Shown: positions 35,969 to 44,345, numbered from the stretch's first letter. The stretch: 64,000 bases of DNA from VAXT01 sp035318925 (GCA_035318925.1 DATHDS010000002.1:6427-70426), one strand, 5' to 3'. Notes: generated by a model not told the origin, from the letters alone. Numbers and translations: made by a program.

Positions 35969-37708
35969 CTATTCGGCGTAAAGCTTCTCGATCTCCGGGG
36001 CGAAATGCTCTTCCACAACTCGGCGTTTCAGCTTCAGCGTCGGCGTGATCTCGTTCTCCTCGGCCGAGAAGTCGCGTGACAGGATCTCGAAGCGGCGAAC
36101 CTGCTCGAAGCGCGCGAGGGTCTCGTTGACGCCCTCGACGGCCTCGTCGACGAGCTTGCGCACGTCGTCTCGCTGGGAAAGGTCGGCTGCGCTCCCGTCG
36201 AGACCGCGCTCGGTGGCCCACTTCGCGAGCTCGTCCTCGTCGAGCGTGATCAACGCAATGAGGTGGGGGCGGCGGTCGCCGACGACGAGCGCCTGCGAGA
36301 CCCACGGGATGCCCTTGAGCAGGTTCTCGACGTTCTGCGGCGAGACGTTCTTGCCGCCCGCCGTGACGATGATGTCCTTCTTGCGGTCGGTGATCGTGAG
36401 GAAGCCATCCTCGTCGATCTCGCCCACGTCACCGGTGTGCAGCCAGCCGTCCCCGGGTAGCACCGCGCTCGTCGCCTCGGCGTCCTTGTAGTACCCGGCG
36501 AAGACGGTCGGCCCGCGGACAAGGATCTCGCCGTCCTCGGCCGTCGTGACCTCGATTCCGGGAATGGCGGGGCCGACCGTTCCGAACTTGAAGTGATGGG
36601 GGCGATTGACGTTCGACGCCGTCGTCCCCTCCGTCTGGCCGTAGCCCTCGAGCACGAGGATGTCGATGGCGTGGAAGAACTCAGCGATTTCCTTGGCGAG
36701 CGGCGCTCCCCCGGAGATCGCGGCCCGGAGCCGTCCGCCGAGCCGATCCTTGACCTTCGAGTAGACGAGCCGGTCGGCGAGGCGATGCTGGGCTGAGAGC
36801 CCGCGGGGAACCGGCCGCCCCTGCTGCCGGAGCGCGCTCACCCGCTGTCCCACGCGCAGCGCCCAGTCGATCAGCCGCCGCTTGATGCCGGTAGCGGCCG
36901 CGAAGTTGGCGGAGACCCCGGTGTGGACCTTCTCGAGCACGCGAGGCACGGTCGGGAGGATCGTCGGGCGAACCTCCGGCAGGACTTCGCCGATGCGCCG
37001 TGGGTCCGGGCAGAAGGCGATCGTGAAGCCGAGGTGCGCGCCGAGCAGGTGCATGAGCCGGCCGAAGTTGTGGGCCAGCGGCAGGTAGAGCAGCATCACG
37101 TCGGTGGGGAGGAAGAAGTCCTCGACCTGGTGGATCGTCCCGACCATCTCGTAGTAGTTCCGGTTCAGGATCATGCAGGCCTTCGGCGGGCCGGTCGTGC
37201 CCGACGTGTAGATGAAGGTGAAGAGATCCTCGTCGCCGATCTGGGCACGGGCACGATCGAGCGCGCCGGGGTCGCGCTCCGCCTGCTCGCGTCCAAGCGC
37301 CCGCAGCTCGTCGAGCGTCTCGACCGTGTACACGTGCTCGGGGCGCGCAGCCGCGATCTTGTCGAGGTCGGCCTCGGTCTCGACGAGGCAGCCGACGGCG
37401 TTCGAGTGCTCGAGGATGTAGCAGGACTCGGCCGGAGTGCTCGACGGATAGATCGGGGCCGCCACCGCGCCGATCTGCGCGAGCGCGAAGTCGAGCAGCG
37501 ACCATTCGAGCCGGGTGTGGGCGAGGATGCCGAAGGCATCGCCCTTGCCGAGGCCGAGCGCCAGGAGGCCGTTGGCGAGCTCGACGACCGCCTCGGCTGC
37601 CTCGGCCCAGGAGACCTCTCGCCAGCCGTCTGGGGTCTCGACGAGATAGGCCGGCCTCGAACGCTCTTGCGCGATTGCGTCCTGCCAGAGAGACCAGATC
37701 GTGAGCAC
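35969..37708 (-). CDS. Long-chain fatty acid--CoA ligase (FadD family)
   Basis: This 579-residue AMP-forming ligase activates fatty acids to acyl-CoA via acyl-adenylate. The ATP motif is YTSGTTGPPKACM, the A5 motif is EGYGQTEGTTASN, A7 is GWLHTGDVGEIDEDGFLTI and A8 is DRKKDIIVTAGGKNVSPQN. The GTG at 37708 (MLTIWSLWQDAIAQ) is chosen because longer frames run into the divergent ku promoter. The length matches bacterial FadD15-type enzymes. It may feed the acyl-CoA dehydrogenases at 43-45 kb. Confidence 0.92.
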   Translation of the reverse strand: MLTIWSLWQDAIAQERSRPAYLVETPDGWREVSWAEAAEAVVELANGLLALGLGKGDAFGILAHTRLEWSLLDFALAQIGAVAAPIYPSSTPAESCYILEHSNAVGCLVETEADLDKIAAARPEHVYTVETLDELRALGREQAERDPGALDRARAQIGDEDLFTFIYTSGTTGPPKACMILNRNYYEMVGTIHQVEDFFLPTDVMLLYLPLAHNFGRLMHLLGAHLGFTIAFCPDPRRIGEVLPEVRPTILPTVPRVLEKVHTGVSANFAAATGIKRRLIDWALRVGQRVSALRQQGRPVPRGLSAQHRLADRLVYSKVKDRLGGRLRAAISGGAPLAKEIAEFFHAIDILVLEGYGQTEGTTASNVNRPHHFKFGTVGPAIPGIEVTTAEDGEILVRGPTVFAGYYKDAEATSAVLPGDGWLHTGDVGEIDEDGFLTITDRKKDIIVTAGGKNVSPQNVENLLKGIPWVSQALVVGDRRPHLIALITLDEDELAKWATERGLDGSAADLSQRDDVRKLVDEAVEGVNETLARFEQVRRFEILSRDFSAEENEITPTLKLKRRVVEEHFAPEIEKLYAE

Positions 37709-37758
37709 CCGAGGATTATGGGAGGAAATGGGCGGTCCAAGTACAATTCGTTCTCCCC

Positions 37759-38616
37759 ATGCGCACGATCTGGAACGGTTCAATCAGCTTCGGCCTGGTC
37801 AACATCCCGGTCGGGCTGGCGCTTGCGACGAAGCCGTCGGCGCGGCAGTCGGACGTCTCCTTCCGCCAGCTGCACCGGGAGTGCATGACGCCGATCAAGC
37901 AGAAGCGCTGGTGCACCGTGCACGAGCGCGAGGTCGAGCGGGACGAGATCGTGAAGGGCTGGGAGGTCGCGAAGGGTGAGTTCGTGCTCGTCGAGGACGC
38001 CGACCTCGAGGCGATCATGCAGATCGACGACTCGAAGGCGATCCAGATCACGCGCTTCGTCGACGCGGCCGACGTCGACCCCGTCTACTTCGACCGCACC
38101 TACTACCTCGCACCGGCGAACGAGCCGGCTGCGCGACGGCCGTACGTGCTGCTCCTACGAGCAATGCAGGAAAGTAATAAGGCAGCGCTCGGCCGCTTCG
38201 TGCGCCAGGGGGCGGAGCACCTGTGCCTGATCCGCCCGAAGGGCGAGTGCCTCGCCCTCGAGACGATGTTCCTCGCCGAAGACGTCAATTCGCAGGCGGA
38301 GATCGAGGAGGCCGTGGGCGAGAGCGAGGTGAAGGCGCCGGAGCTCGACCTGGCGCGCCAGGTGATCGACAGCCTCGTCGGCGAGTTCGATCCGAAGGAG
38401 TTGACGAGCGAGTACCGGCAGAACCTGCGCCAGATGCTCGAGGCGAAGCTCACCGGCCAGGAGATCGCAAAGCCCGAGCCGGTCGTGGAGACGCCCGTCG
38501 TCGACCTCATGGACGCGCTCAAGCGGAGCGTCGAGGAGGTCAAGGGTGGCGGCAAGGCGAAGGCCGTCGCCAAGAGTGGTTCCAGAAAGCGCGTCGCGGC
38601 GCGCAAGACCGCCTAG
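37759..38616 (+). CDS. ku: Ku, bacterial non-homologous end-joining protein
   Basis: Ku (285 residues) forms a homodimeric ring on double-strand DNA ends and recruits LigD. It starts MRTIWNGSISFGLVNIPVGL. The central DRTYYLAPANEPAARRPYVL and the RQMLEAKLTGQEI stretch match the family. The C-terminus is a Lys/Arg tail (about 30 residues) that in other Ku proteins helps threading along DNA. TACAAT ends 11 nt before the ATG, so the leader would be very short. No ligD is found in this window. Confidence 0.95.
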   Translation: MRTIWNGSISFGLVNIPVGLALATKPSARQSDVSFRQLHRECMTPIKQKRWCTVHEREVERDEIVKGWEVAKGEFVLVEDADLEAIMQIDDSKAIQITRFVDAADVDPVYFDRTYYLAPANEPAARRPYVLLLRAMQESNKAALGRFVRQGAEHLCLIRPKGECLALETMFLAEDVNSQAEIEEAVGESEVKAPELDLARQVIDSLVGEFDPKELTSEYRQNLRQMLEAKLTGQEIAKPEPVVETPVVDLMDALKRSVEEVKGGGKAKAVAKSGSRKRVAARKTA

Positions 38617-38645
38617 CGAGGAACGGCGGCTCGACGGGCTCGCCT
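38613..38645 (+). repeat. Partial copy of the 102-bp repeat (3' module)
   Basis: CTAGCGAGGAACGGC and CGACGGGCTCGCCT, spanning the ku stop, match the tail module of the repeats at 1971-2072 and 24031-24132. The two hairpin modules are missing. From 38646 to 38742 I see no gene. Confidence 0.55.
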
Positions 38646-38759
38646 TTGCGGGCGCAGACGGCTCAGCGCTGTTTTCTGCGGCACGCAGGCGCTTGGCTAT
38701 GTAGGCGAAGACGTCTAGTGTCAGAGGCGACGATTTCAGGGGGGAGAGGAGGCCACTCG

Positions 38760-39260
38760 ATGCTGAAGATGGCGTTCGCCGTATGTCTTGCTGCCCTCGC
38801 GATTGCTGGAACTGCGGCGGCGACGCCGCCGATATCCACCGTCGTCAGCGCGGACGGGACTTTCACAGATACGTTCGACTGTTCGTTCCCACTTCAGGAA
38901 ACCGTCTCGGGCTCCTACAGGGACACCTTCTACTTCGACAGTGCGGGCAATCCAGTCAGGGAGATCCTGACCAGCCAGTTCGGCGGGCCGCTGACCGTGA
39001 CCTGGACGAATCTCGCGACGGGCTCGACGTTGTCAAGCCATGAGGCTGCTCCGCTCATCATCTACTACAACCCCGACGGGTCGTTCGCGTCGCTCCAGAA
39101 CGTTGGGCTCATCTTCAACGTGACCATCCCGGGCCACGGCACCGTGCTACTCGACGTGGGTCGAGTCGTGATTGTTCGCCATCAAGGGATTGTCTTTGAA
39201 GCCGGTCCGCACCAGGAGGAGAATGGCGACACGGCAGCCTTCTGCGCTGCACTTACCTGA
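38760..39260 (+). CDS. Hypothetical secreted protein
   Basis: A 166-residue protein with a signal peptide (MLKMAFAVCLAALAIAGTAA, then ATP). The mature part is predicted beta-rich, with two Cys (one near residue 40, one near the C-terminus) that could form a disulfide. No family recognised. The ATG at 38760 has a strong GGGAGAGGAGG site upstream. Confidence 0.7.
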   Translation: MLKMAFAVCLAALAIAGTAAATPPISTVVSADGTFTDTFDCSFPLQETVSGSYRDTFYFDSAGNPVREILTSQFGGPLTVTWTNLATGSTLSSHEAAPLIIYYNPDGSFASLQNVGLIFNVTIPGHGTVLLDVGRVVIVRHQGIVFEAGPHQEENGDTAAFCAALT

Positions 39261-39335
39261 CGGGCGGGCGGCGGTTTGTCGAAGTCGATCCGAGCTCAGA
39301 CGCGCCCGCGGCAGCGGTGGATTGAAAGCAAACCC

Positions 39336-39515
39336 CTAAGAGGCGAGTGCCTCCGGCGGGGCCGAGCCCAACGCCTGGAGCTGAGCCTGGAAGAGCGTCT
39401 TGTCGATCTTCCCCTGGTAGATGGGCACGCCTTCTTGCATACAGACGCGGATCACTTCCTGGCGATCGATCCCCAGCTCCTTCGAGAGCTCCTCGGGCGT
39501 CAGGTGGTTCGGCAT
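39336..39515 (-). CDS. 59-residue helix-turn-helix-like protein
   Basis: A small frame starting MPNHLTPEELSKELGIDRQE and ending in PPEALAS. The segment LTPEELSKELGIDRQEVIRV reads like a DNA-binding helix-turn-helix, followed by a wing-like VPIYQGKIDKTLFQAQL, so an excisionase/MerR-like fold is plausible. A very strong ribosome site (GAGGAGGAG) lies 6 nt before the ATG. A 32-codon frame precedes it on the same strand. High GC at third positions supports coding. Confidence 0.7.
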   Translation of the reverse strand: MPNHLTPEELSKELGIDRQEVIRVCMQEGVPIYQGKIDKTLFQAQLQALGSAPPEALAS

Positions 39516-39530
39516 TCCGCTCCTCCTCTT

Positions 39531-39629
39531 TTAGGCCGCAATAAAGCCCGACGGCTCGTAGGCGCGATCGGGCTGGGTTACCGGCTCGTATGTCACGCGG
39601 GACTCAGACATCCCGCGCTGGGAGAACAT
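39531..39629 (-). CDS. Possible 32-residue leader peptide upstream of the HTH gene
   Basis: Frame MFSQRGMSESRVTYEPVTQP followed by 12 more residues, ending 15 nt before the HTH gene. On the minus strand TTGCGG, a 17-bp spacer and TAAAGT lie just before it, so the ATG would be almost at the transcript start. Inside the frame AGCCCGA and TCGGGCT pair, followed by TTATT, a terminator-like hairpin. Leader peptide with attenuation, or simply a small gene; both are uncertain. Confidence 0.35.
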   Translation of the reverse strand: MFSQRGMSESRVTYEPVTQPDRAYEPSGFIAA

Positions 39630-39734
39630 CCATTGATCTAACTTTACTGGCGCGCGAGGACGTCCGCAAACGGTGACCTGGTCTCGAGGCTTTCACGGGA
39701 GCCCGCCGGCCCGGTCATCTTCCGCCGAACGCTG

Positions 39735-40478
39735 CTAGACCGGGTTCGGCAAGTCGACGAACTGCCAGTCGAGGTCGAACTCCTCCGCCAGCCTGCGCGT
39801 CAGCGCCTGGATGCCGATCCGCTCGGTTGCGTAGTGGCCCCCGGCGACGAAATGGATCCCGAGCTCCCGCGCCGTGTGCAGGGTCGGCTCCTCCGGCTCG
39901 CCCGTGAGGAACAAGTCGTACCCCTCGCGAGCGGCATCGGCCAGGTACCGGCCTGCGCCGCCGGTGACGATCGCCGCCCGCTCGATGCGATCGGGCCCGT
40001 GCGGGAAGACCAGCGGCTCGCTGCCGAGAGCCTCGCGCACCCGCGCCGTGAACTCCTCCACGCTCGCGGGCTTTGCGAGCGCGCCGCCGAACCCGATCGA
40101 GGCGAACCGATCTGCAGGCTCGATGCCGAGCTCGCGGGCGAGCAGGGCGTTGTTCCCGACTTTCGGATGCGCGTCGAGCGCGAGGTGGTACGCAGCGAGC
40201 GTGATCTCCGGGTCGAGGAGCGCTTTCACGCGCCGGCGTAGCGCATCGTCGATCACACGGGGATCGCGATCCCAGAGCAGGCCGTGGTGAACGAGCACCA
40301 TCTGGGCGTCCGCCTCCCCGGCTCGCTCGAAGAGCTCGAGCGACGCCGACACGCCGCAAACGAGTCGGTTGACCTCTCGCGTGCCCGCGACCTGCATCCC
40401 CATCGGCCCGTAGTCCGGGTACGCGTCGAGCTCGAGCAGCTCGGCTGCGTGGGCGAGGATTTCGTCACGGTCGGCCAC
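39735..40478 (-). CDS. Nif3-like dinuclear metal hinge protein (DUF34)
   Basis: A 247-residue Nif3/YqfO-type protein. Metal ligands are suggested by VHHGLLWD (two His), AYHLALDAH and the C-terminal GGHYATERIGIQAL. These proteins hold two divalent metals and are annotated as type 2 GTP cyclohydrolase I or as metal-insertase-like proteins; the true role is unsettled. The insert domain found in the long form is absent. GTG start. It lies downstream of ssb on the same strand (12 nt apart), probably co-transcribed. Confidence 0.88.
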   Translation of the reverse strand: MADRDEILAHAAELLELDAYPDYGPMGMQVAGTREVNRLVCGVSASLELFERAGEADAQMVLVHHGLLWDRDPRVIDDALRRRVKALLDPEITLAAYHLALDAHPKVGNNALLARELGIEPADRFASIGFGGALAKPASVEEFTARVREALGSEPLVFPHGPDRIERAAIVTGGAGRYLADAAREGYDLFLTGEPEEPTLHTARELGIHFVAGGHYATERIGIQALTRRLAEEFDLDWQFVDLPNPV

Positions 40479-40490
40479 GAGGGCGCGATC

Positions 40491-40844
40491 CTACGCGGGT
40501 GCGGGTTCGAACGGGATGTCCGCCGCGGCTTCCTCCTTTCCCGTTGGCGGAGACAGGAACTGCACCCTGTTCGCGACCACTTCGATCGCGGTCCGCTTGT
40601 TTCCGTCCGAGTCCTCCCAGGAGCTGCTTCGCAGCCGGCCGTCAATGGCGACCCGCTTGCCCTTCGTCAGGTAGCGCGCGCAGGTCTCGGCCTGCTTGTT
40701 CCAGGTCGAGACCCAGACGAAGTCGGCCTCGTCCTTGCCGAGGCGATCCACGGCGAGCAAGAACTTCGCAACCTGTAGGTCCTCGCCGACGTCCTTGAGC
40801 TCCACCTCCGTGGCGAGATTTCCGATCAGCGTGACGACGTTCAC
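40491..40844 (-). CDS. ssb: Single-stranded DNA-binding protein with atypical C-tip
   Basis: A 117-residue SSB with an OB fold (about 1-100): MNVVTLIGNLATEVELKDVG, FVWVSTWNKQAETCARYLTK and GRLRSSSWEDSDGNKRTAIE. The linker is very short and the end reads AAADIPFEPAPA. The usual SSB tip is DDDIPF at the extreme C-terminus. Here DIPF is followed by five more residues, which should weaken binding of partner proteins. This may be a second SSB. The GTG start has GGGAGGAA upstream. Confidence 0.92.
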   Translation of the reverse strand: MNVVTLIGNLATEVELKDVGEDLQVAKFLLAVDRLGKDEADFVWVSTWNKQAETCARYLTKGKRVAIDGRLRSSSWEDSDGNKRTAIEVVANRVQFLSPPTGKEEAAADIPFEPAPA

Positions 40845-40922
40845 GCGTTCCTCCCTCTGTTGACTGAGGAGGCAACGCTAGCGGAGGAAATGTGCCGGCA
40901 CGGTGTCGGATTCGTGCCTAAA

Positions 40923-40996
40923 TCGGGGTGCCCAGATTTGAACTGGGGACCTCTCCGACCCGAACGGAGCGCGCTACCAGGCTGCGCCACACCCCG
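40923..40996 (-). tRNA. tRNA-Pro (anticodon CGG)
   Basis: On the minus strand a full cloverleaf of 74 nt: acceptor CGGGGTG/CACCCCG with discriminator A, D-arm with AGCCTGGTA loop, anticodon stem CTCCG/CGGAG with loop TTCGGGT (anticodon CGG, reading CCG), and T-arm CCCAG-TTCAAAT-CTGGG. The CCA end is not encoded. Not interrupted by an intron. Confidence 0.96.
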
Positions 40997-41044
40997 AAGG
41001 GTTCACAGGTTAGCTCAGAATCTAGGCAAAGCTATCCTGCCTTT

Positions 41045-41881
41045 ATGGCCGATCAAATTCGCGTTGCCTGCGTACAGATTACGAGCGGGCAAGAGAAGGC
41101 CGCGAACCTCGAAAAGGCGGAGAACCTCGTCGCGCAAGGGGCGGCCACCGGCGCGGACATCGTTGCCCTTCCGGAGAAATGGAACGTCATCGGGTCGCCC
41201 GACGTCCTCCACGAGACCGCGGAGACCATCGAAGGCGGCGAGTCGGTCGAGGCGATGCGCCGCTGGGCCAAGACGCACGGCATCACCCTCGTCGGCGGCT
41301 CGATCACCGAGCGCCGCGAGGGCCGCGAGAAGCTCTCGAACACCTGCCTCGTCTTCGACCCCGAAGGCGAGCTCGTCGCGACCTACCGCAAGATCCACCT
41401 CTTCGACGTCGAGGTCGGCGGTCTCACCTACCGCGAGTCGGAGGCGGAGGAGCACGGCGAGGAGCCCGTCGTCGCCGAAATCGAGGGCTGGCCCGTCGGG
41501 CTGACGATCTGCTACGACCTACGGTTCCCCGAGCTCTACCGCGTCCTAGCGCTCGAGGGAGCTCTCCTCGCGACCGTCCCCGCCCATTTCACGCTCTACA
41601 CGGGCAAGGATCACTGGCATCTGCTCCTGCGCGCCCGTGCGGTGGAGAACGGCTTCTACGTCGCCGCGCCCGCGCAGGTGGGGGAGACGGGGATCGGCCG
41701 GCCGAGCTACGGGCGCTCGCTGATCGTCGACCCCTGGGGCACGGTGCTGGCGCAGGCGCCCGACGAGGAGACGGTGATCTCGGCGGAGCTAGACCGCGCC
41801 TGGCTCGACGAAGTGCGCCGCCGCTTGCCTTCGCTCTCGCAGCGACGCCCCGAGGCGTACCGCTGGCCTGCGCCCGCGTGA
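41045..41881 (+). CDS. Carbon-nitrogen hydrolase (nitrilase/Nit family)
   Basis: A 278-residue amidase of the Nit1/Nit2 type. The catalytic Glu-Lys-Cys triad appears in IVALPEKW, YRKIHLFDV and TICYDLRFPELYR. Some relatives hydrolyse deaminated glutathione or omega-amides; the substrate here is unknown. The ATG at 41045 lies 6 nt after TATCCT, so the message is probably leaderless; longer frames would run into the tRNA gene. It overlaps the HAD gene by 4 nt, suggesting one operon. Confidence 0.92.
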   Translation: MADQIRVACVQITSGQEKAANLEKAENLVAQGAATGADIVALPEKWNVIGSPDVLHETAETIEGGESVEAMRRWAKTHGITLVGGSITERREGREKLSNTCLVFDPEGELVATYRKIHLFDVEVGGLTYRESEAEEHGEEPVVAEIEGWPVGLTICYDLRFPELYRVLALEGALLATVPAHFTLYTGKDHWHLLLRARAVENGFYVAAPAQVGETGIGRPSYGRSLIVDPWGTVLAQAPDEETVISAELDRAWLDEVRRRLPSLSQRRPEAYRWPAPA

Positions 41882-42579
41882 GCCTCAAGGCAGTCCTCTT
41901 CGACGTCGACTTCACGCTCGTCAAGCCGGGGCCCGACCTGGGCCCGGACGGCTACCAGCTGCTCGGACGCCGGTTCGGGCTCGAGCTCGACCCGGCGCGG
42001 TATCCCGAGGCGCGCGCGGCCGCGATCGAGACCGTTGAGCGGCACCCCGAGCTCGACCACGACGAGGAGGTCTGGGTCCTCTTCACCGAGCGGATCATCC
42101 GGGGGATGGGAGGCGACTCCGACCGTGCTTACGAGTGCGCGGTCGAGATGACGCGCGGCTGGGAGAAGGCGGCGAACTTCGAGCTCTTCGAGGACACGCT
42201 GCCCGTCCTCGCAGAGCTCCGCGCCCACGGCCTGAAGATCGGGCTCGTCTCGAACACGGGGCGCGACCTGGTGGCCTTCGTCGCCCACCATGCACTCGAT
42301 GTGGACGCGGCGCTCGGTTCGGCGACGCACGGCAAGACGAAGCCGCATCCGGCGATCTTCCAGGCGGCTCTCGACGAGCTCGGAGTCGCGGCCGAGGAAG
42401 CGGTGATGGTCGGCGACTCCCCTGAGGACGACGTCGAGGGCGCGCGTGCGCTCGGGATGAGGGCCTTCCTGATCGACCGGGACGACCGCTTCCCGGAGGT
42501 CGACGACCGCCTGCCCGACCTGCGCGCGCTGCCGGCGGCGCTCGGTCTCAGCGGCAGGCAGGCTCGCCCAGGCGGCTGA
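41878..42579 (+). CDS. HAD-family phosphatase
   Basis: A 233-residue haloacid-dehalogenase-type hydrolase. The nucleophile motif is LFDVDFTLV, motif II is GLVSNTG, motif III Lys is in HGKTKPHPAIF and motif IV is VGDSPEDDVEGA. It has a helical cap inserted after motif I. The substrate is probably a small phosphorylated metabolite. The GTG start overlaps the nitrilase-like gene. Its 3' end overlaps the convergent gene at 42548 by 32 nt. Confidence 0.9.
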   Translation: MSLKAVLFDVDFTLVKPGPDLGPDGYQLLGRRFGLELDPARYPEARAAAIETVERHPELDHDEEVWVLFTERIIRGMGGDSDRAYECAVEMTRGWEKAANFELFEDTLPVLAELRAHGLKIGLVSNTGRDLVAFVAHHALDVDAALGSATHGKTKPHPAIFQAALDELGVAAEEAVMVGDSPEDDVEGARALGMRAFLIDRDDRFPEVDDRLPDLRALPAALGLSGRQARPGG

Positions 42580-43057
42580 GCCCGAAGCCCCAGACCCGCT
42601 CGTCAACCACGTAGAACGAGGTCGTCGTCCGCCCGCGCCGCAGCAACAGCACGGCATACGTTCCGCAATCGACCCGGAGAAGCGACGAGCCGTAGAGCCC
42701 CGCAATCCGGGCCGCCGGGTCGTCGATCCGCAGCCCGCGGTCGGTGTGCCAGCCCTGAGGGCTCCAGACGGTGAAAAGTGCAACGACACGGCCTCGCCTG
42801 AATGCCAGGCCCGCGCCCTGCGGCTCGAATTTGCGCAGGTTGAAGTACCAGGTCTGCTCACGGCAGTCACGGCAGACGCCGTGGCGCGACCCCCAAGCGG
42901 CGTTCACCTGCGCGCCAATCGATCCGAGGCGAAGACCCCCGAGGCTCTTGCTCGTGACGAGAAGCCCGACGCGAGGGGCTGCTGCCGAGGCCCCGGAGAC
43001 CAGGGCGACGGCGGCGAGCCCGGCGACTAGCCCCGCGCGGCGAGCGCCGGAGCCCAC
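42548..43057 (-). CDS. Hypothetical secreted protein
   Basis: A protein of about 169 residues from the GTG at 43057, which gives a signal-like segment RAGLVAGLAAVALVSGASAA. Two features stand out: GGLRLGSIGAQVNAAWGSRH followed by CRDC, and a later GRVVALFTVWSPQGWHTDRG. This could be an exported small beta-rich domain. The start is inside the 3' end of the upstream acyl-CoA dehydrogenase (31-nt overlap), so translation may be coupled. No function is recognised. Confidence 0.65.
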   Translation of the reverse strand: MGSGARRAGLVAGLAAVALVSGASAAAPRVGLLVTSKSLGGLRLGSIGAQVNAAWGSRHGVCRDCREQTWYFNLRKFEPQGAGLAFRRGRVVALFTVWSPQGWHTDRGLRIDDPAARIAGLYGSSLLRVDCGTYAVLLLRRGRTTTSFYVVDERVWGFGLSRLGEPACR

Positions 43058-44241
43058 GAGGCGATCGGCGAGACGTCTCCGCCTGCGCCGTTCAGGTTGC
43101 GATAACCGAGCGCGTGCTCGGCCTGCATCATCTTGTGGATCTGGGTCGTGCCCTCGTAGATGATCGGCGCCCGCGCGTTCCGGAAGTAGCGCTCGATCCC
43201 GTACTCCGCCGAGTAGCCGTAGGAGCCGTGCACCTGGATCGCGAGGTGCGCCGCGCGAAAGGCTGACTCCGTCGCGTGCCATTTCGCAAGCGAGGTCTCG
43301 CGAGTGTTCCGCTTGCCCTCGTTCTTGAGCCAGGCAGCTTGCATGACGAGCAGCTTCGACGTCTCGTAGCCGAGCACCATCTCGGCGATCATGTCCTGGA
43401 CGAACTGGTACTTCCCGATCGGCTCCCCGAAGGTCTCGCGCTCGCGCGCGTACTCGACGGAGCGCTCGAGCATCGCCCGGATCACGCCGCAGGCGCCGGC
43501 CGCGACCGTGAAGCGGCCCTGGTCGAGGCCGTACATCGCGATCTCGAAGCCCTGGCCCTCTTCGCCGAGGAGGTTCTCCGCGGGCACCTCGAGGTTCTCG
43601 AAGAAGAGCTCGCCCGTCGAGCCGGCCCAGATCCCCAGCTTGTGCTCGGTCTCCGCGGACGTGAGCCCGGACATCCCTTTCTCGAGCAGGAATGCGGAGA
43701 TGCCCTTGTGCTTCGCCGACGGATCGGTCTTCGCGAAGACGAGCGCATGGTCGGCGACCGTCGCGTACGAGATCCAGTTCTTCGAGCCGTTGAGGACGTA
43801 GACATCGCCCTCGCGGCGGGCGGTGCTCTTCATGGCTGCGACGTCGGACCCCGCGCCCGGCTCCGTCAGCCCGAAACAGGCGAGCTTCTCGCCGCGCGCC
43901 TGAGGCGCGAGCCAGCGCTGCTTCTGCTCCTCGGTCCCGTAGCGGAGGATCGCGAGCGAGTTGAGCCCGACGTGAACGGAGATCAGCGTGCGGAACGCGG
44001 CCTCGCCGCGCTCGATCTCCTCGCAGGCGAGCGCCTCGGAGACGAAGTCGAGGCCTGCGCCGCCGTACTCCTCGGGGATGACGATCCCGAGCAGCCCCAG
44101 CCCGGCCATCCCCTCGATCACGCCCAGGTCGAGGTGGTGGTTGATGTCGTTCTCGATTGCGTTCGGGAGCACCTGCTCGTCCACGAACGAGCGGACGGTG
44201 CCCTGGATGAGGCGCTGCTCGTCGGTCAGGTCGAAGTCCAT
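43027..44241 (-). CDS. Acyl-CoA dehydrogenase
   Basis: A 404-residue FAD flavoenzyme that introduces the alpha,beta double bond of acyl-CoA in beta-oxidation. The ATG at 44241 gives MDFDLTDEQRLIQGTVRSFV. FAD and substrate signatures: ACFGLTEPGAGSDVAAMKS, QVHGSYGYSAEYGIERYFRN, and the catalytic Glu in PIIYEGTTQIHKMM. It is divergent from a second acyl-CoA dehydrogenase across a shared operator. TTGATT, 17 bp and TACCCA form a possible minus-strand promoter around the operator. Confidence 0.94.
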   Translation of the reverse strand: MDFDLTDEQRLIQGTVRSFVDEQVLPNAIENDINHHLDLGVIEGMAGLGLLGIVIPEEYGGAGLDFVSEALACEEIERGEAAFRTLISVHVGLNSLAILRYGTEEQKQRWLAPQARGEKLACFGLTEPGAGSDVAAMKSTARREGDVYVLNGSKNWISYATVADHALVFAKTDPSAKHKGISAFLLEKGMSGLTSAETEHKLGIWAGSTGELFFENLEVPAENLLGEEGQGFEIAMYGLDQGRFTVAAGACGVIRAMLERSVEYARERETFGEPIGKYQFVQDMIAEMVLGYETSKLLVMQAAWLKNEGKRNTRETSLAKWHATESAFRAAHLAIQVHGSYGYSAEYGIERYFRNARAPIIYEGTTQIHKMMQAEHALGYRNLNGAGGDVSPIASWAPALAARG

Positions 44242-44267
44242 CGGCGTGAGTCTACGGGTCGGCGGGT

Positions 44268-44313
44268 TTGACTCTCCGACACACCTGGGTACGATTGACT
44301 GACTAGTCAATCA
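44268..44313. promoter_or_regulatory. Divergent promoter with FadR/TetR-type operator
   Basis: TTGACT (44268-44273), 16 bp and TACGAT (44290-44295) drive the plus-strand gene. Overlapping the start region is TGACTGACTAGTCAATCA (44296-44313). It is close to the B. subtilis FadR consensus TGAATGAMTANTCATTCA, as I recall it. On the minus strand TTGATT-17-TACCCA also spans it. A TetR-type repressor released by long-chain acyl-CoA would be expected; no such regulator is encoded nearby. Confidence 0.65.
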
Positions 44314-44345
44314 ACGGGAGAATTCGGCTAGGAGAGCCAGACGAG

